Of a stretch of DNA of 11,793 nt, positions 5,480 to 11,746 are shown in pieces. Each line of letters begins with the position of its first letter. Positions within the stretch are counted from its first letter, which is position 1. This stretch comes from XBB1006 sp051877515 (lineage in GTDB: Bacteria; Bacillota; Clostridia; Lachnospirales; Lachnospiraceae), in the NCBI GenBank assembly GCA_051877515.1, contig JBJEIY010000018.1:1-11793 (forward strand), in the 5' to 3' direction. The notes under the pieces were generated by a model, which made no database searches, had not been told where the DNA came from, and was given only the letters and a program-made list of their open reading frames with translations. A program made the position numbers and the translations under genes.

Positions 5480-6715
5480 TTAGAAGATCCTTCTTACTGC
5501 CAGAACAGGTCTGTAGTACATATTGGATGAAATCTTAATTCCGTCACGATGATTACTTGCATGAACGATTCGTCCACCACCAATGTAGATGGCAACATGA
5601 CCGGAATAACATACAATATCTCCCGCCTGCATTTCACTGGTGCTTACGGAACGTCCCACGCTTCTCAATGCGCTGGAAGAATGTGGCAGGGACACACCAA
5701 ATCTGGAATATACTGCCATAACAAATCCGGAGCAGTCCGCACCATTCGTTAAACTGGTTCCGCCATAGACATAAGGATTTCCAACAAACTGACACGCATA
5801 ATTTGCAACTGCTGAACCGCTGGAGCTTCCCGGGCTTTCATAGCTGGAAGAACTGCTTCCCGAAGAACTTCCGGATGCACTTCCGCTGGAAATTGCCTGC
5901 TGGGCAGCTGCATCAGCCTCACGACGTTCTTTCTCTTCCCTCTTTAAGCGGGCTTTCTCTTCCTTCCGGGTTTCGCCGTATGTATACTCCATGTGAAGAT
6001 CAACATAATCTTTGGATACCCAGCCGTCGCCCTCTTCAATGGATACCTTAACCCAGTCATCTTTCTCATCCATAACCAGAATATCCTCATCCTGGGGAAC
6101 CAGTCCGATAATCTCTGATTCCGTAGATGCTTTCTTACGAACACGAAGTGTCTGGGTTGTAACCTTCGCATATTTATCTCCTGCAGCCTTTAATGCCTCG
6201 CCGTTTCCGACTACTACATAATCTGCACTAACATATCCTCTTAAGTTACCGGATTCAATCTTATACCAGCCATCTTCTGCAGAAAGGATCGTAGCTACAT
6301 TTTTATTATATAACTTACCTTTTACAGAAGAATCTACAGAAGCTTTCGCTCTGACATTCACATAATCATCAACTCTCGCCACACACAGATTGCTAACATC
6401 GGTCGCTTCTACTCTGGCTGCTTCTGCAGCTGCCTGAGCTTCAGTAACATCAACCTCATCTTCTTCTGTTGCATCTTCGCTACTTGCTACCGCCTGTACT
6501 TTATTCAAATTCACCTCTGCACAGCTGGTCAGATAATCGCCGACCGTTCCGCTGATTCCCGCATACAGTGAAGACTTCTCCCCAATCTCAACGCTGTTGG
6601 ACAGAGTAGCCGATACTCCTGCTAACGTAGTTGCCTGCGCCGTAAGAGATGTACCGGACAAAATCATGGTTCCTGCCAGACAGCATGCTGTAACTCTTAA
6701 TATATTACGCTTCAT
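5480..6715 (-). CDS. Secreted NlpC/P60 peptidoglycan endopeptidase with two SH3b domains
   Basis: A 411-residue exported wall hydrolase that should cut peptide stems of peptidoglycan, usually the D-Glu to diamino acid bond. It has a signal peptide (1-28, cleavage probably after Ala-Gln-Ala) and an unassigned acidic, Ala-rich region to about 108. Two bacterial SH3 domains follow, at about 110-168 and 185-240, for wall binding. A charged Lys/Glu/Arg stretch (248-268) and a Ser/Gly-rich flexible linker (276-301) lead to the NlpC/P60 domain (about 302-411). Catalytic Cys328 (Ala-Asp-Cys-Ser-Gly-Phe), His373 (Ser-Gly-His-Val-Ala-Ile-Tyr) and His385 (Val-His-Ala-Ser-Asn) are all present. AGGAGG lies five bases before the ATG. 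It stands alone between a consensus promoter and a strong terminator. Unlike CwlO or PcsB it lacks a long N-terminal coiled coil, so direct control by FtsEX is not implied. Confidence 0.95.
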   Translation of the reverse strand: MKRNILRVTACCLAGTMILSGTSLTAQATTLAGVSATLSNSVEIGEKSSLYAGISGTVGDYLTSCAEVNLNKVQAVASSEDATEEDEVDVTEAQAAAEAARVEATDVSNLCVARVDDYVNVRAKASVDSSVKGKLYNKNVATILSAEDGWYKIESGNLRGYVSADYVVVGNGEALKAAGDKYAKVTTQTLRVRKKASTESEIIGLVPQDEDILVMDEKDDWVKVSIEEGDGWVSKDYVDLHMEYTYGETRKEEKARLKREEKERREADAAAQQAISSGSASGSSSGSSSSSYESPGSSSGSAVANYACQFVGNPYVYGGTSLTNGADCSGFVMAVYSRFGVSLPHSSSALRSVGRSVSTSEMQAGDIVCYSGHVAIYIGGGRIVHASNHRDGIKISSNMYYRPVLAVRRIF

Positions 6716-6745
6716 TCCCGCCTCCTGTGATTCGAAATGAATTAG

Positions 6746-6767
6746 TTATTACGAAATTATTACGAAA
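6746..6767 (-). promoter_or_regulatory. 11-bp tandem repeat at the hydrolase transcription start (WalR-like site)
   Basis: The unit TTTCGTAATAA (minus strand) occurs twice with no gap. It yields CGTAAT (6764-6759), five bases, CGTAAT (6753-6748). This matches the layout of the WalR/YycF site, TGT(A/T)A(A/T/C) twice with a five-base gap, except for C in place of T at the first position of each half. The site lies at about +1 to +17, where a bound protein would be expected to block transcription. WalR is known to control wall hydrolase genes in Bacillota; binding here is an inference. Confidence 0.5.
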
Positions 6768-6770
6768 GTT

Positions 6771-6799
6771 ATTATAGCACCACAATACCCTATTGTCAA
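6771..6799 (-). promoter_or_regulatory. Perfect-consensus promoter of the NlpC/P60 gene
   Basis: TTGACA (6799-6794) and TATAAT (6776-6771) on the minus strand are separated by 17 bp, matching the sigma-A consensus at all twelve positions. Transcription should start near 6764, giving a leader of about 49 bases that includes the tandem repeat and AGGAGG. Confidence 0.93.
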
Positions 6800-6806
6800 C
6801 CTGCCC

Positions 6807-6847
6807 CGGGAAAAACCTCCCGCCTTCATAATGCGGGATTTTTCCCG
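6807..6847 (-). terminator. Second terminator-like hairpin between ridA and the hydrolase promoter
   Basis: Outer arms CGGGAAAAA and TTTTTCCCG (9 of 9) and inner arms TCCCGC and GCGGGA form a long stem with a two-base CC bulge. On the minus strand the inner stem is followed by GGTTTTT, a terminator-like tail. On the plus strand the inner stem is followed directly by TTTTT. It sits eight bases upstream of the hydrolase -35 and probably backs up the terminator at 6858-6893. Confidence 0.6.
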
Positions 6848-6857
6848 TAAAATCAAC

Positions 6858-6893
6858 AAAAAACCCATGCGCTTTTCCAATTGCATGGGTTTT
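6858..6893 (-). terminator. Intrinsic terminator of the thioesterase/cvfB/ridA unit
   Basis: On the minus strand AAAACCCATGC pairs with GCATGGGTTTT around a 12-base loop, and the T run extends to six. It lies 24 bp after the ridA stop codon. Confidence 0.9.
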
Positions 6894-6916
6894 ACAGAAT
6901 TTACATTTTTATGACG

Positions 6917-7291
6917 TTATTTTAACGCAACCGCTTCGATCTCCAGCAAGACGTCTTTGGGAAGTCTGGCAACTTCTACACAACTTCTGCAGGGAAAATC
7001 CTTCGTAAAATAAGTAGCATATACTTCATTGATGGCTCCAAAGTCATTCATTTCCTTAATGAAAACAGTGGTTTTAACCACATGATCCATATCCGTACCT
7101 GCTGCCTGAAGTAAGTTGGACATATTCTCCAATGCCTGCTTTGCCTGTGCCGCACTGCCTTCCGGTATTTCTCCGGTTGCCGGGTTTACAGGGATCACTC
7201 CTGATGTGTAAACCATTCCGTTCACTTCCATTGCCTGTGAATAGGGTCCGATCGCTGCCGGAGCCTTATCGGTGCTAATAATCTTCTTCAT
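6917..7291 (-). CDS. ridA: RidA family 2-iminobutanoate/2-iminopropanoate deaminase
   Basis: A cytosolic enzyme of 124 residues, the normal length for the Rid family. It hydrolyses reactive enamine/imine intermediates made by PLP enzymes such as threonine dehydratase, releasing ammonia and a keto acid. Diagnostic features are Ile-Gly-Pro-Tyr-Ser-Gln-Ala (14-20, with Tyr17) and Cys-Arg-Ser-Cys-Val-Glu-Val-Ala-Arg-Leu-Pro-Lys (101-112), whose Arg102 corresponds to the substrate-binding Arg105 of Escherichia coli RidA. Glu117 in Ile-Glu-Ala is also conserved. The start has GAGG six bases upstream. It follows cvfB by 94 bp with a hairpin but no clear promoter or terminator in the gap, and ends at a strong terminator, so it is probably the last gene of that unit. 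Confidence 0.95.
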   Translation of the reverse strand: MKKIISTDKAPAAIGPYSQAMEVNGMVYTSGVIPVNPATGEIPEGSAAQAKQALENMSNLLQAAGTDMDHVVKTTVFIKEMNDFGAINEVYATYFTKDFPCRSCVEVARLPKDVLLEIEAVALK

Positions 7292-7328
7292 TTTTATCCT
7301 CGTCCTTTCCTAGATGATTCTAACCGGG

Positions 7329-7415
7329 GTATCCGTTTTTCCTTTCCGGATACAGACCCGACATCTTCTTAATTAACTATAACACTTATTTCACCAAACG
7401 GATACTTTTATCCGT
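7329..7415. repeat. Two hairpins sharing the CGGATA/TATCCG arm at the cvfB-ridA junction
   Basis: GTATCCG (7329-7335) pairs with CGGATAC (7347-7353) in the gap. ACGGATA (7398-7404) pairs with TATCCGT (7409-7415) inside the last cvfB codons. The shared six-base arm means each left arm could also pair with the other right arm, giving alternative folds in the mRNA. Neither hairpin is followed by a T run on the minus strand, so these are not ordinary terminators. Confidence 0.6.
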
Positions 7416-8228
7416 GATTTCTATGATTCTTTCTTTATATAAGTGCCCTACTGCACGTTTGAACGCATTCTTACTCAGTCCCACATCCCGAAGGATCACC
7501 TCTGCCGGAGCCTTATCATTAAAAGGCAGGACTCCCGCAAACTCATCCAGCACCCGAAGTACCTTCTGTGCATCCTCTTCAATCTGAAGATAGGCTTTTT
7601 TACGAAGGGACAGTGTCAGTTTGCCGTCCTCCTTCACTTCCGTAACCCGAGCATTGATCACTTCTCCGATATGCAGGCTGCTGTGATCCTCATGATGGGG
7701 AATCAGGGCAGAATACTTATCATCCACTGCCACAAAAGCTCCGAAATTCCGGCTGAATTCATATATCCGGCCTTTTACCACATCCTCTACCCGATAGGGG
7801 GAATTCTGGCTTAGTAAATGGTACAGCCCCCGCATAGAAGCGCAAAGCCGTTCACTTTTATCAATGTAGAGTCTTACCAAAACCTCATCGCCGGTTTTCA
7901 CGCGGCAGGTCTGCTCCTTATATGGTAAAAACAGATCCTTTTCCAGTCCCCAGCTTAAGAAAGCTCCGATCCTGGTAACTTCCGAAACCGTCAAAACTCC
8001 GAATTGTCCCAGAGTCAGCGCCGGCGTTCGGGTTGTTGCGATCAACCGGTCACTGGAATCCTTATATAGGAATACCTCCAGCATATCTCCCGGTTTGGCA
8101 AATTCCGGGACCTGCTTTGCGGGAAGCAGCACCCTTGGTTCGCCCGGTTCCCGACTCTCAGCCAGATACACGCCAAAGTCTACTCTTTTTACCACTATCA
8201 GGGTTTGTTTTTCTCCTAATTTTAGCAT
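7386..8228 (-). CDS. cvfB: CvfB-family S1-domain RNA-binding protein
   Basis: A cytosolic protein of 280 residues built like CvfB (Staphylococcus aureus conserved virulence factor B; B. subtilis YitL). Successive S1/OB-like folds lie at about 5-65 (Phe-Gly-Val-Tyr-Leu), 72-135 (Arg-Ile-Gly-Ala-Phe-Leu-Ser-Trp-Gly) and 148-210 (Asn-Phe-Gly-Ala-Phe-Val-Ala-Val, ending Lys-Leu-Thr-Leu-Ser-Leu-Arg). A C-terminal winged helix spans about 222-280 (Val-Gly-Leu-Ser-Lys-Asn-Ala-Phe-Lys-Arg-Ala). Known relatives bind RNA and affect expression of secreted factors; the targets here are unknown. The ATG has GAGGAG four bases upstream. It overlaps the thioesterase stop by seven bases, so translation of the two is coupled. 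Confidence 0.9.
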   Translation of the reverse strand: MLKLGEKQTLIVVKRVDFGVYLAESREPGEPRVLLPAKQVPEFAKPGDMLEVFLYKDSSDRLIATTRTPALTLGQFGVLTVSEVTRIGAFLSWGLEKDLFLPYKEQTCRVKTGDEVLVRLYIDKSERLCASMRGLYHLLSQNSPYRVEDVVKGRIYEFSRNFGAFVAVDDKYSALIPHHEDHSSLHIGEVINARVTEVKEDGKLTLSLRKKAYLQIEEDAQKVLRVLDEFAGVLPFNDKAPAEVILRDVGLSKNAFKRAVGHLYKERIIEITDKSIRLVK

Positions 8229-8938
8229 CCTTCTCCTCTTTCAAATTCCACGACTGCAAACGCAGCCCCTTCCCGATTCTGTAATGCCACCACGATCCGA
8301 TCCTGCTCTCTGCTTACCACCGGGATCATCACATCTCCCAACACTGCAGAACGCTTATATTCTACCCTAAGATAACTGACTTCAAACTCTGACGGCACAA
8401 ATTCCATAGCCAACAGCACATATTTTTCATTATTTACATGTCCGTTGGTGTCCAGCAAAAAATCCACCACAGGAATGGCTTCTTTTTTCTGCTGGTCTTC
8501 AGGAAGATCAATCTTGCGGGATTTCCATTCTCCTTCAAGAGCCTCTTCCCTGGAATAGGCCGTTAATGTTTCTTCATCCACCCGCACCGGCTTCATCTGC
8601 TCCGTATCCAGATAAGTCCACAGGCTGTCCGCCTTAACCAGAAATTCTCCGTTAGCATCCTTCAGAAAAAAGTTTCGTTTTCCCAGGATCCCTTTTACCT
8701 CATAGGGCATGGTTCCAATCTCTATCTCTTCCCCCAGTTTCGGCCTGCGTAAGAAACGGACCTGCCAGGATGAAAGCACCCAGCAGCGCTTGTGGTCTTC
8801 CAACCATTGCACGCCCAGTCCCAGACTTTCCGACTGGAAGGTAGAACAATCCTGAAAATAATTCAACACACCGGGAATGGATAAACAGTGATCCTGTCCG
8901 ATCTCTGAGTACCGCACCCTGCTTTTAAATGTATACAT
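8222..8938 (-). CDS. Acyl-ACP thioesterase (FatA/FatB-like, double hotdog)
   Basis: A cytosolic enzyme that should release fatty acids from acyl carrier protein, ending or diverting fatty acid synthesis. I chose the ATG giving Met-Tyr-Thr-Phe-Lys (238 residues) because AGGAGG lies six bases upstream. The longer start at 8962 would translate that ribosome site and leave only about two leader bases. The first hotdog domain spans about 1-120, with Tyr-Ser-Glu-Ile-Gly-Gln-Asp and Leu-Ser-Ser-Trp-Gln-Val. The second contains Asp163-Thr-Asn165-Gly-His167-Val-Asn-Asn, matching the catalytic Asp/Asn/His of plant Fat enzymes. Where plant enzymes have Arg-Glu-Cys, this one reads Lys-Arg-Ser-Ala, so the supporting Glu is not obvious. 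Chain length preference cannot be read. Co-transcribed with cvfB (7-base overlap). Confidence 0.92.
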   Translation of the reverse strand: MYTFKSRVRYSEIGQDHCLSIPGVLNYFQDCSTFQSESLGLGVQWLEDHKRCWVLSSWQVRFLRRPKLGEEIEIGTMPYEVKGILGKRNFFLKDANGEFLVKADSLWTYLDTEQMKPVRVDEETLTAYSREEALEGEWKSRKIDLPEDQQKKEAIPVVDFLLDTNGHVNNEKYVLLAMEFVPSEFEVSYLRVEYKRSAVLGDVMIPVVSREQDRIVVALQNREGAAFAVVEFERGEGC

Positions 8939-8950
8939 GGGCTTCCTCCT
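8939..8950 (-). promoter_or_regulatory. Ribosome binding site fixing the thioesterase start
   Basis: AGGAGG (8950-8945) lies six bases before the ATG at 8938. The upstream in-frame ATG at 8962 reads through this site as Arg-Arg and has none of its own. Confidence 0.85.
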
Positions 8951-8970
8951 TTGTTGATTCAACGCTCTTC

Positions 8971-8999
8971 ATTATACACATTTTGAGAAAAGAGTTCAA
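8971..8999 (-). promoter_or_regulatory. Promoter of the thioesterase/cvfB/ridA unit
   Basis: TTGAAC (8999-8994) and a consensus TATAAT (8976-8971) are 17 bp apart on the minus strand. The -35 overlaps the TGA stop of the HD-GYP gene, and no terminator separates them, so read-through from the upstream unit is also possible. Confidence 0.8.
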
Positions 9000-10351
9000 T
9001 ATGAATCCCCTACATCGGAAGAAAGATATTCCTCAATCTGTCCCCTGATCGAAAGAAAAACTTCTGTCAGCTTCGGATCAAAATGACTGCCGGAGGACTC
9101 TTTGATAATGGAAAATGCTTCCTCCAGGGTAAAGGCATCTTTATACCTTCTTTTGGAGATCAGAGCATCAAATACATCCGCAATGGCCATGATCCTGGCG
9201 GATAGAGGAATGTCTTCACCGGCCAGGTGTCCGGCATATCCGCTACTGTCCCATTTTTCATGATGGCAACCTGCAACATCGCAAGCCATCTGTATATACT
9301 CTTCATCATCCAGACTGGCAAAACACTCCCGGATCACTCTTCTGCCCTCCGGTGCATGTTTTTTAATCTCCTCAAATTCTTCCGGTGTCAGTTTTCCCGG
9401 CTTCATTAAAATGTAATCCGGAACCACGATTTTGCCCACATCATGCAGCGGAGCCACTTTAACCAGTCTTTCGATGTAGTCCTCGGTCAGGATATCTTCA
9501 TATAATCCCTGCTCCCTGGCTGCCCTAGCGATCATACCCACATAGGCACTGGTCCTTTTAACATGCTCCCCGGTCTCTCCGTCCCGGTTTTCAATCAGGT
9601 TTGCCATGCTGTTGATCACCCCGTTCTGCAGCCGGATCATTTTCTCGTTCTCTTTCTGGATGACTTTGTTTTTCTCTATTAACTCTTTCTCCAGATCTGC
9701 CTTGTATTTGTCAAGATAATAAGTGATCCGGATGCAGAAAAAGGAGCAGATTGCCAGTGCTGCAACCACTGCAACAAGGATTACCATGCTTAAGAACGCA
9801 GATAATTCGTTAGCCGTCTGCATCTCTTCCTCAGCTTTATTGATCTCTTCGATGGTCATAATATCCAGATCATCCAGCTTCTGATTGATGTCTTTGATAA
9901 AAGGCTTCAGGGTATTGTCATTATAATACACCGCCATATCCGTTTCATTTCTGTTTTTAAACGCCACCAGTGTTTCTGAATTATGTATGTACGCTGCAAA
10001 ATCCGAATACACTTTGTGATAGATCTGTTCCCGTTTTCCTCCCTTCATACGGTAGGAAAACTCCACAACCTCTTTCGTAAGCGCTTCACGTAACTGCTGT
10101 TCCTCCTCTATATATGTAGCATTTGCATCCTCATCGACGGATAAAACATGGTTAACGATCACCGCCTGATGCTCATAAAGCAGGGTTTTGATCTTCGCCA
10201 TATACTCTCTGTTTTCCACATGCTCATCCATGATTTCACGATGGGTCTGCTGAAACGTAACCAATTCTTTGGACAGGACCAGTGTTCCAAATACACAGAT
10301 CAAACCTGTGATAACGATAGCAATTAGTATTTTTATGTGCGCTTTTTTCAT
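8996..10351 (-). CDS. Membrane-bound HD-GYP-type phosphohydrolase with extracellular sensor
   Basis: A 451-residue two-pass membrane signalling protein. A first helix (about 7-27) is followed by an extracellular, mostly helical sensor of about 155 residues (four-helix-bundle type). A second helix (about 183-207), a coiled-coil linker (about 208-242) and a cytoplasmic HD-GYP domain (about 245-440) complete it. Family motifs are Glu-Asn-Arg-Asp-Gly-Glu-Thr-Gly-Glu-His (His263), His303-Asp304-Val-Gly-Lys, His363-His364-Glu-Lys-Trp-Asp and Phe-Asp-Ala-Leu. Such domains hydrolyse cyclic-di-GMP or related dinucleotides. The GYP signature reads Gly-Tyr-Ala here (371-373), so activity and substrate need testing. 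I chose the ATG one base after the upstream stop, with GGAG ten bases before it. An ATG nine bases earlier is possible but too close to that GGAG. It is co-transcribed with the solute-binding lipoprotein. Confidence 0.88.
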   Translation of the reverse strand: MKKAHIKILIAIVITGLICVFGTLVLSKELVTFQQTHREIMDEHVENREYMAKIKTLLYEHQAVIVNHVLSVDEDANATYIEEEQQLREALTKEVVEFSYRMKGGKREQIYHKVYSDFAAYIHNSETLVAFKNRNETDMAVYYNDNTLKPFIKDINQKLDDLDIMTIEEINKAEEEMQTANELSAFLSMVILVAVVAALAICSFFCIRITYYLDKYKADLEKELIEKNKVIQKENEKMIRLQNGVINSMANLIENRDGETGEHVKRTSAYVGMIARAAREQGLYEDILTEDYIERLVKVAPLHDVGKIVVPDYILMKPGKLTPEEFEEIKKHAPEGRRVIRECFASLDDEEYIQMACDVAGCHHEKWDSSGYAGHLAGEDIPLSARIMAIADVFDALISKRRYKDAFTLEEAFSIIKESSGSHFDPKLTEVFLSIRGQIEEYLSSDVGDSY

Positions 10352-10352
10352 C

Positions 10353-11594
10353 CTACTCATTCTCCTCTGATGCAGAATCCACCATTTCATCCAAAAGTTC
10401 CTGCAGGTCGCGATGCTCAATATTTCCGGAAACAATCACATTTCCGAACTGATAAGCTGCGCTCCAGTAGCTGTTTGCAACCAGCTGCAAATGTCCGTAT
10501 GCAGACTGCTTTGCCAGTGCAACAATGGCTTCATCTTTCTGAACCTCCTCTGCCTGTGCAGCATGTACATTTGCAGGTCCCTCTCCCCTCTCTTGGAAAC
10601 GAAGAAGCTGGTTATCCTCATTGGTGATCCATTCTGCCAGCTTCTGGCTCCACTGTGCCTGCTGGGAATTGGCATTTACACCCACCAGTTTATAGCCAAC
10701 CGCACTATGCATCTGAAGGCTGTCACCTGCCACCTGAAAAGTGGGCAGTTTCGCTGCACGGTATCCATCTCCGAATGCTTTCTGCACCTCGGTAACATTC
10801 CAGGTTCCGCTAATTCCCGCAATGATGGTGCCATCTTTGATTCCCTCAACGAACGCATCATTTTCTACATTTATAAAACCATCTCTTCCTGCTATGGACA
10901 GCAGGGATGTGGTAACATCCACACCTTTGTATTTTCCATCCGATGGTTCCCTGTTATTCCACTCACAGGTATTCGTCACACCATCCTCATTGATGTGGAC
11001 ATCCAATCCTGCAGCCTTAAAAAAGGAATATAAATACCATCCGCTGGTCAGTTCCATGCCAAACTTCTTTCCATGTTGTTCTGCCACAGAAAGGATCCTC
11101 TCCAGACTCTCTACATCCTCTTCCGTATAATAATCTGCATTATAAAAAAGAAAATATCCATTGCTGGCCGTAAGCGGATAGGCATAGAGCGTCCCTTCAT
11201 AGGATGCTGCTGCAATTGCCGAAGAATCCTCTCCCCCGTTTTCTTCTATCACACTCTCTTTCTGTAAAGAGACCGGCAAAAGCGATCCTGCCCGGGCCAA
11301 CGCCGGCAGCTGGTCATCTGCGAAGACAAATACATCGGCTGCTGCCTGTGGGCAAAGCAATACCGTGTCCGTACAGGAATACTCTTCTTCCTCACAGATG
11401 GTAATATCGAACTTCGCTTCCTGCGCATACTGCTCCTGAAAAGTTGTTACAATCTCCTTCATCAGTTCCTGATCCTTCGAACTGGTCCAGACGGAAAGCT
11501 TTACAGTCTTCTCCTCCTCCGTCTTTCCGCAGGCGCATAGCACAAGGATCAGAACCAGAATCAAGATACCGGTTCCCCTGAGTTTCTTGGTCAT
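10353..11594 (-). CDS. Extracellular solute-binding lipoprotein (sugar-type, orphan)
   Basis: A 413-residue binding protein of the MalE-like carbohydrate class, tethered outside the membrane. Lys-Lys-Leu-Arg and a hydrophobic stretch (8-19) lead to a lipobox Leu-Cys-Ala-Cys with lipidated Cys22. Family traits include Val-Lys-Leu-Ser-Val-Trp-Thr (31-37), Ala-Asp-Val-Phe-Val-Phe-Ala-Asp-Asp (86-94), Tyr-Ala-Tyr-Pro-Leu-Thr-Ala (137-143), Leu-Phe-Tyr-Asn (149-152) and Ile-Ser-Gly-Thr-Trp-Asn-Val (261-267). No permease or ATPase gene is beside it. Instead it is followed within one base by the HD-GYP membrane protein, so a role in ligand sensing rather than uptake is likely (inference). Cys67, Cys74 and Cys81 at regular spacing could form a disulfide. 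The ATG has GGGGGA eight bases upstream and a good promoter beyond. The ligand is unknown. Confidence 0.88.
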   Translation of the reverse strand: MTKKLRGTGILILVLILVLCACGKTEEEKTVKLSVWTSSKDQELMKEIVTTFQEQYAQEAKFDITICEEEEYSCTDTVLLCPQAAADVFVFADDQLPALARAGSLLPVSLQKESVIEENGGEDSSAIAAASYEGTLYAYPLTASNGYFLFYNADYYTEEDVESLERILSVAEQHGKKFGMELTSGWYLYSFFKAAGLDVHINEDGVTNTCEWNNREPSDGKYKGVDVTTSLLSIAGRDGFINVENDAFVEGIKDGTIIAGISGTWNVTEVQKAFGDGYRAAKLPTFQVAGDSLQMHSAVGYKLVGVNANSQQAQWSQKLAEWITNEDNQLLRFQERGEGPANVHAAQAEEVQKDEAIVALAKQSAYGHLQLVANSYWSAAYQFGNVIVSGNIEHRDLQELLDEMVDSASEENE

Positions 11595-11639
11595 GGTCTT
11601 CTTCCCCCACTTCCTTTTCCATTTGTATTACATGGTTTT

Positions 11640-11668
11640 ATTGTACACAGTTTTTCTGCATTCTTCAA
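11640..11668 (-). promoter_or_regulatory. Promoter of the solute-binding protein/HD-GYP unit
   Basis: TTGAAG (11668-11663) and TACAAT (11645-11640) lie 17 bp apart on the minus strand, placing the transcript start near 11633 and leaving a leader of about 39 bases. Confidence 0.75.
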
Positions 11669-11717
11669 TGTTTTTTGTAATTGACGAACTCCTATCGGAC
11701 CCATGCCTGATTGATAC

Positions 11718-11746
11718 TTGTTTTTTTATTTTTTCCATGCTACAAT
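11718..11746 (+). promoter_or_regulatory. Possible divergent promoter reading off the right edge
   Basis: TTGTTT (11718-11723) and TACAAT (11741-11746) on the plus strand are separated by 17 bp within a T-rich stretch. Only 47 bases follow before the window ends and no start codon is visible, so a plus-strand gene beyond the edge is only a suggestion. Confidence 0.25.

Noticed and set aside
10352..10435. Longer N-terminus for the HD-GYP protein
   Set aside because: The extra 28 residues are the end of the lipoprotein gene read in another frame; the hydrophobic first helix follows directly after the internal Met-Lys-Lys start.
11392..11622. 76-codon minus-strand frame overlapping the start of the solute-binding lipoprotein
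   Set aside because: It reads the lipoprotein gene in another frame, has no recognisable domain, and the lipoprotein has a signal peptide, lipobox and full-length match.
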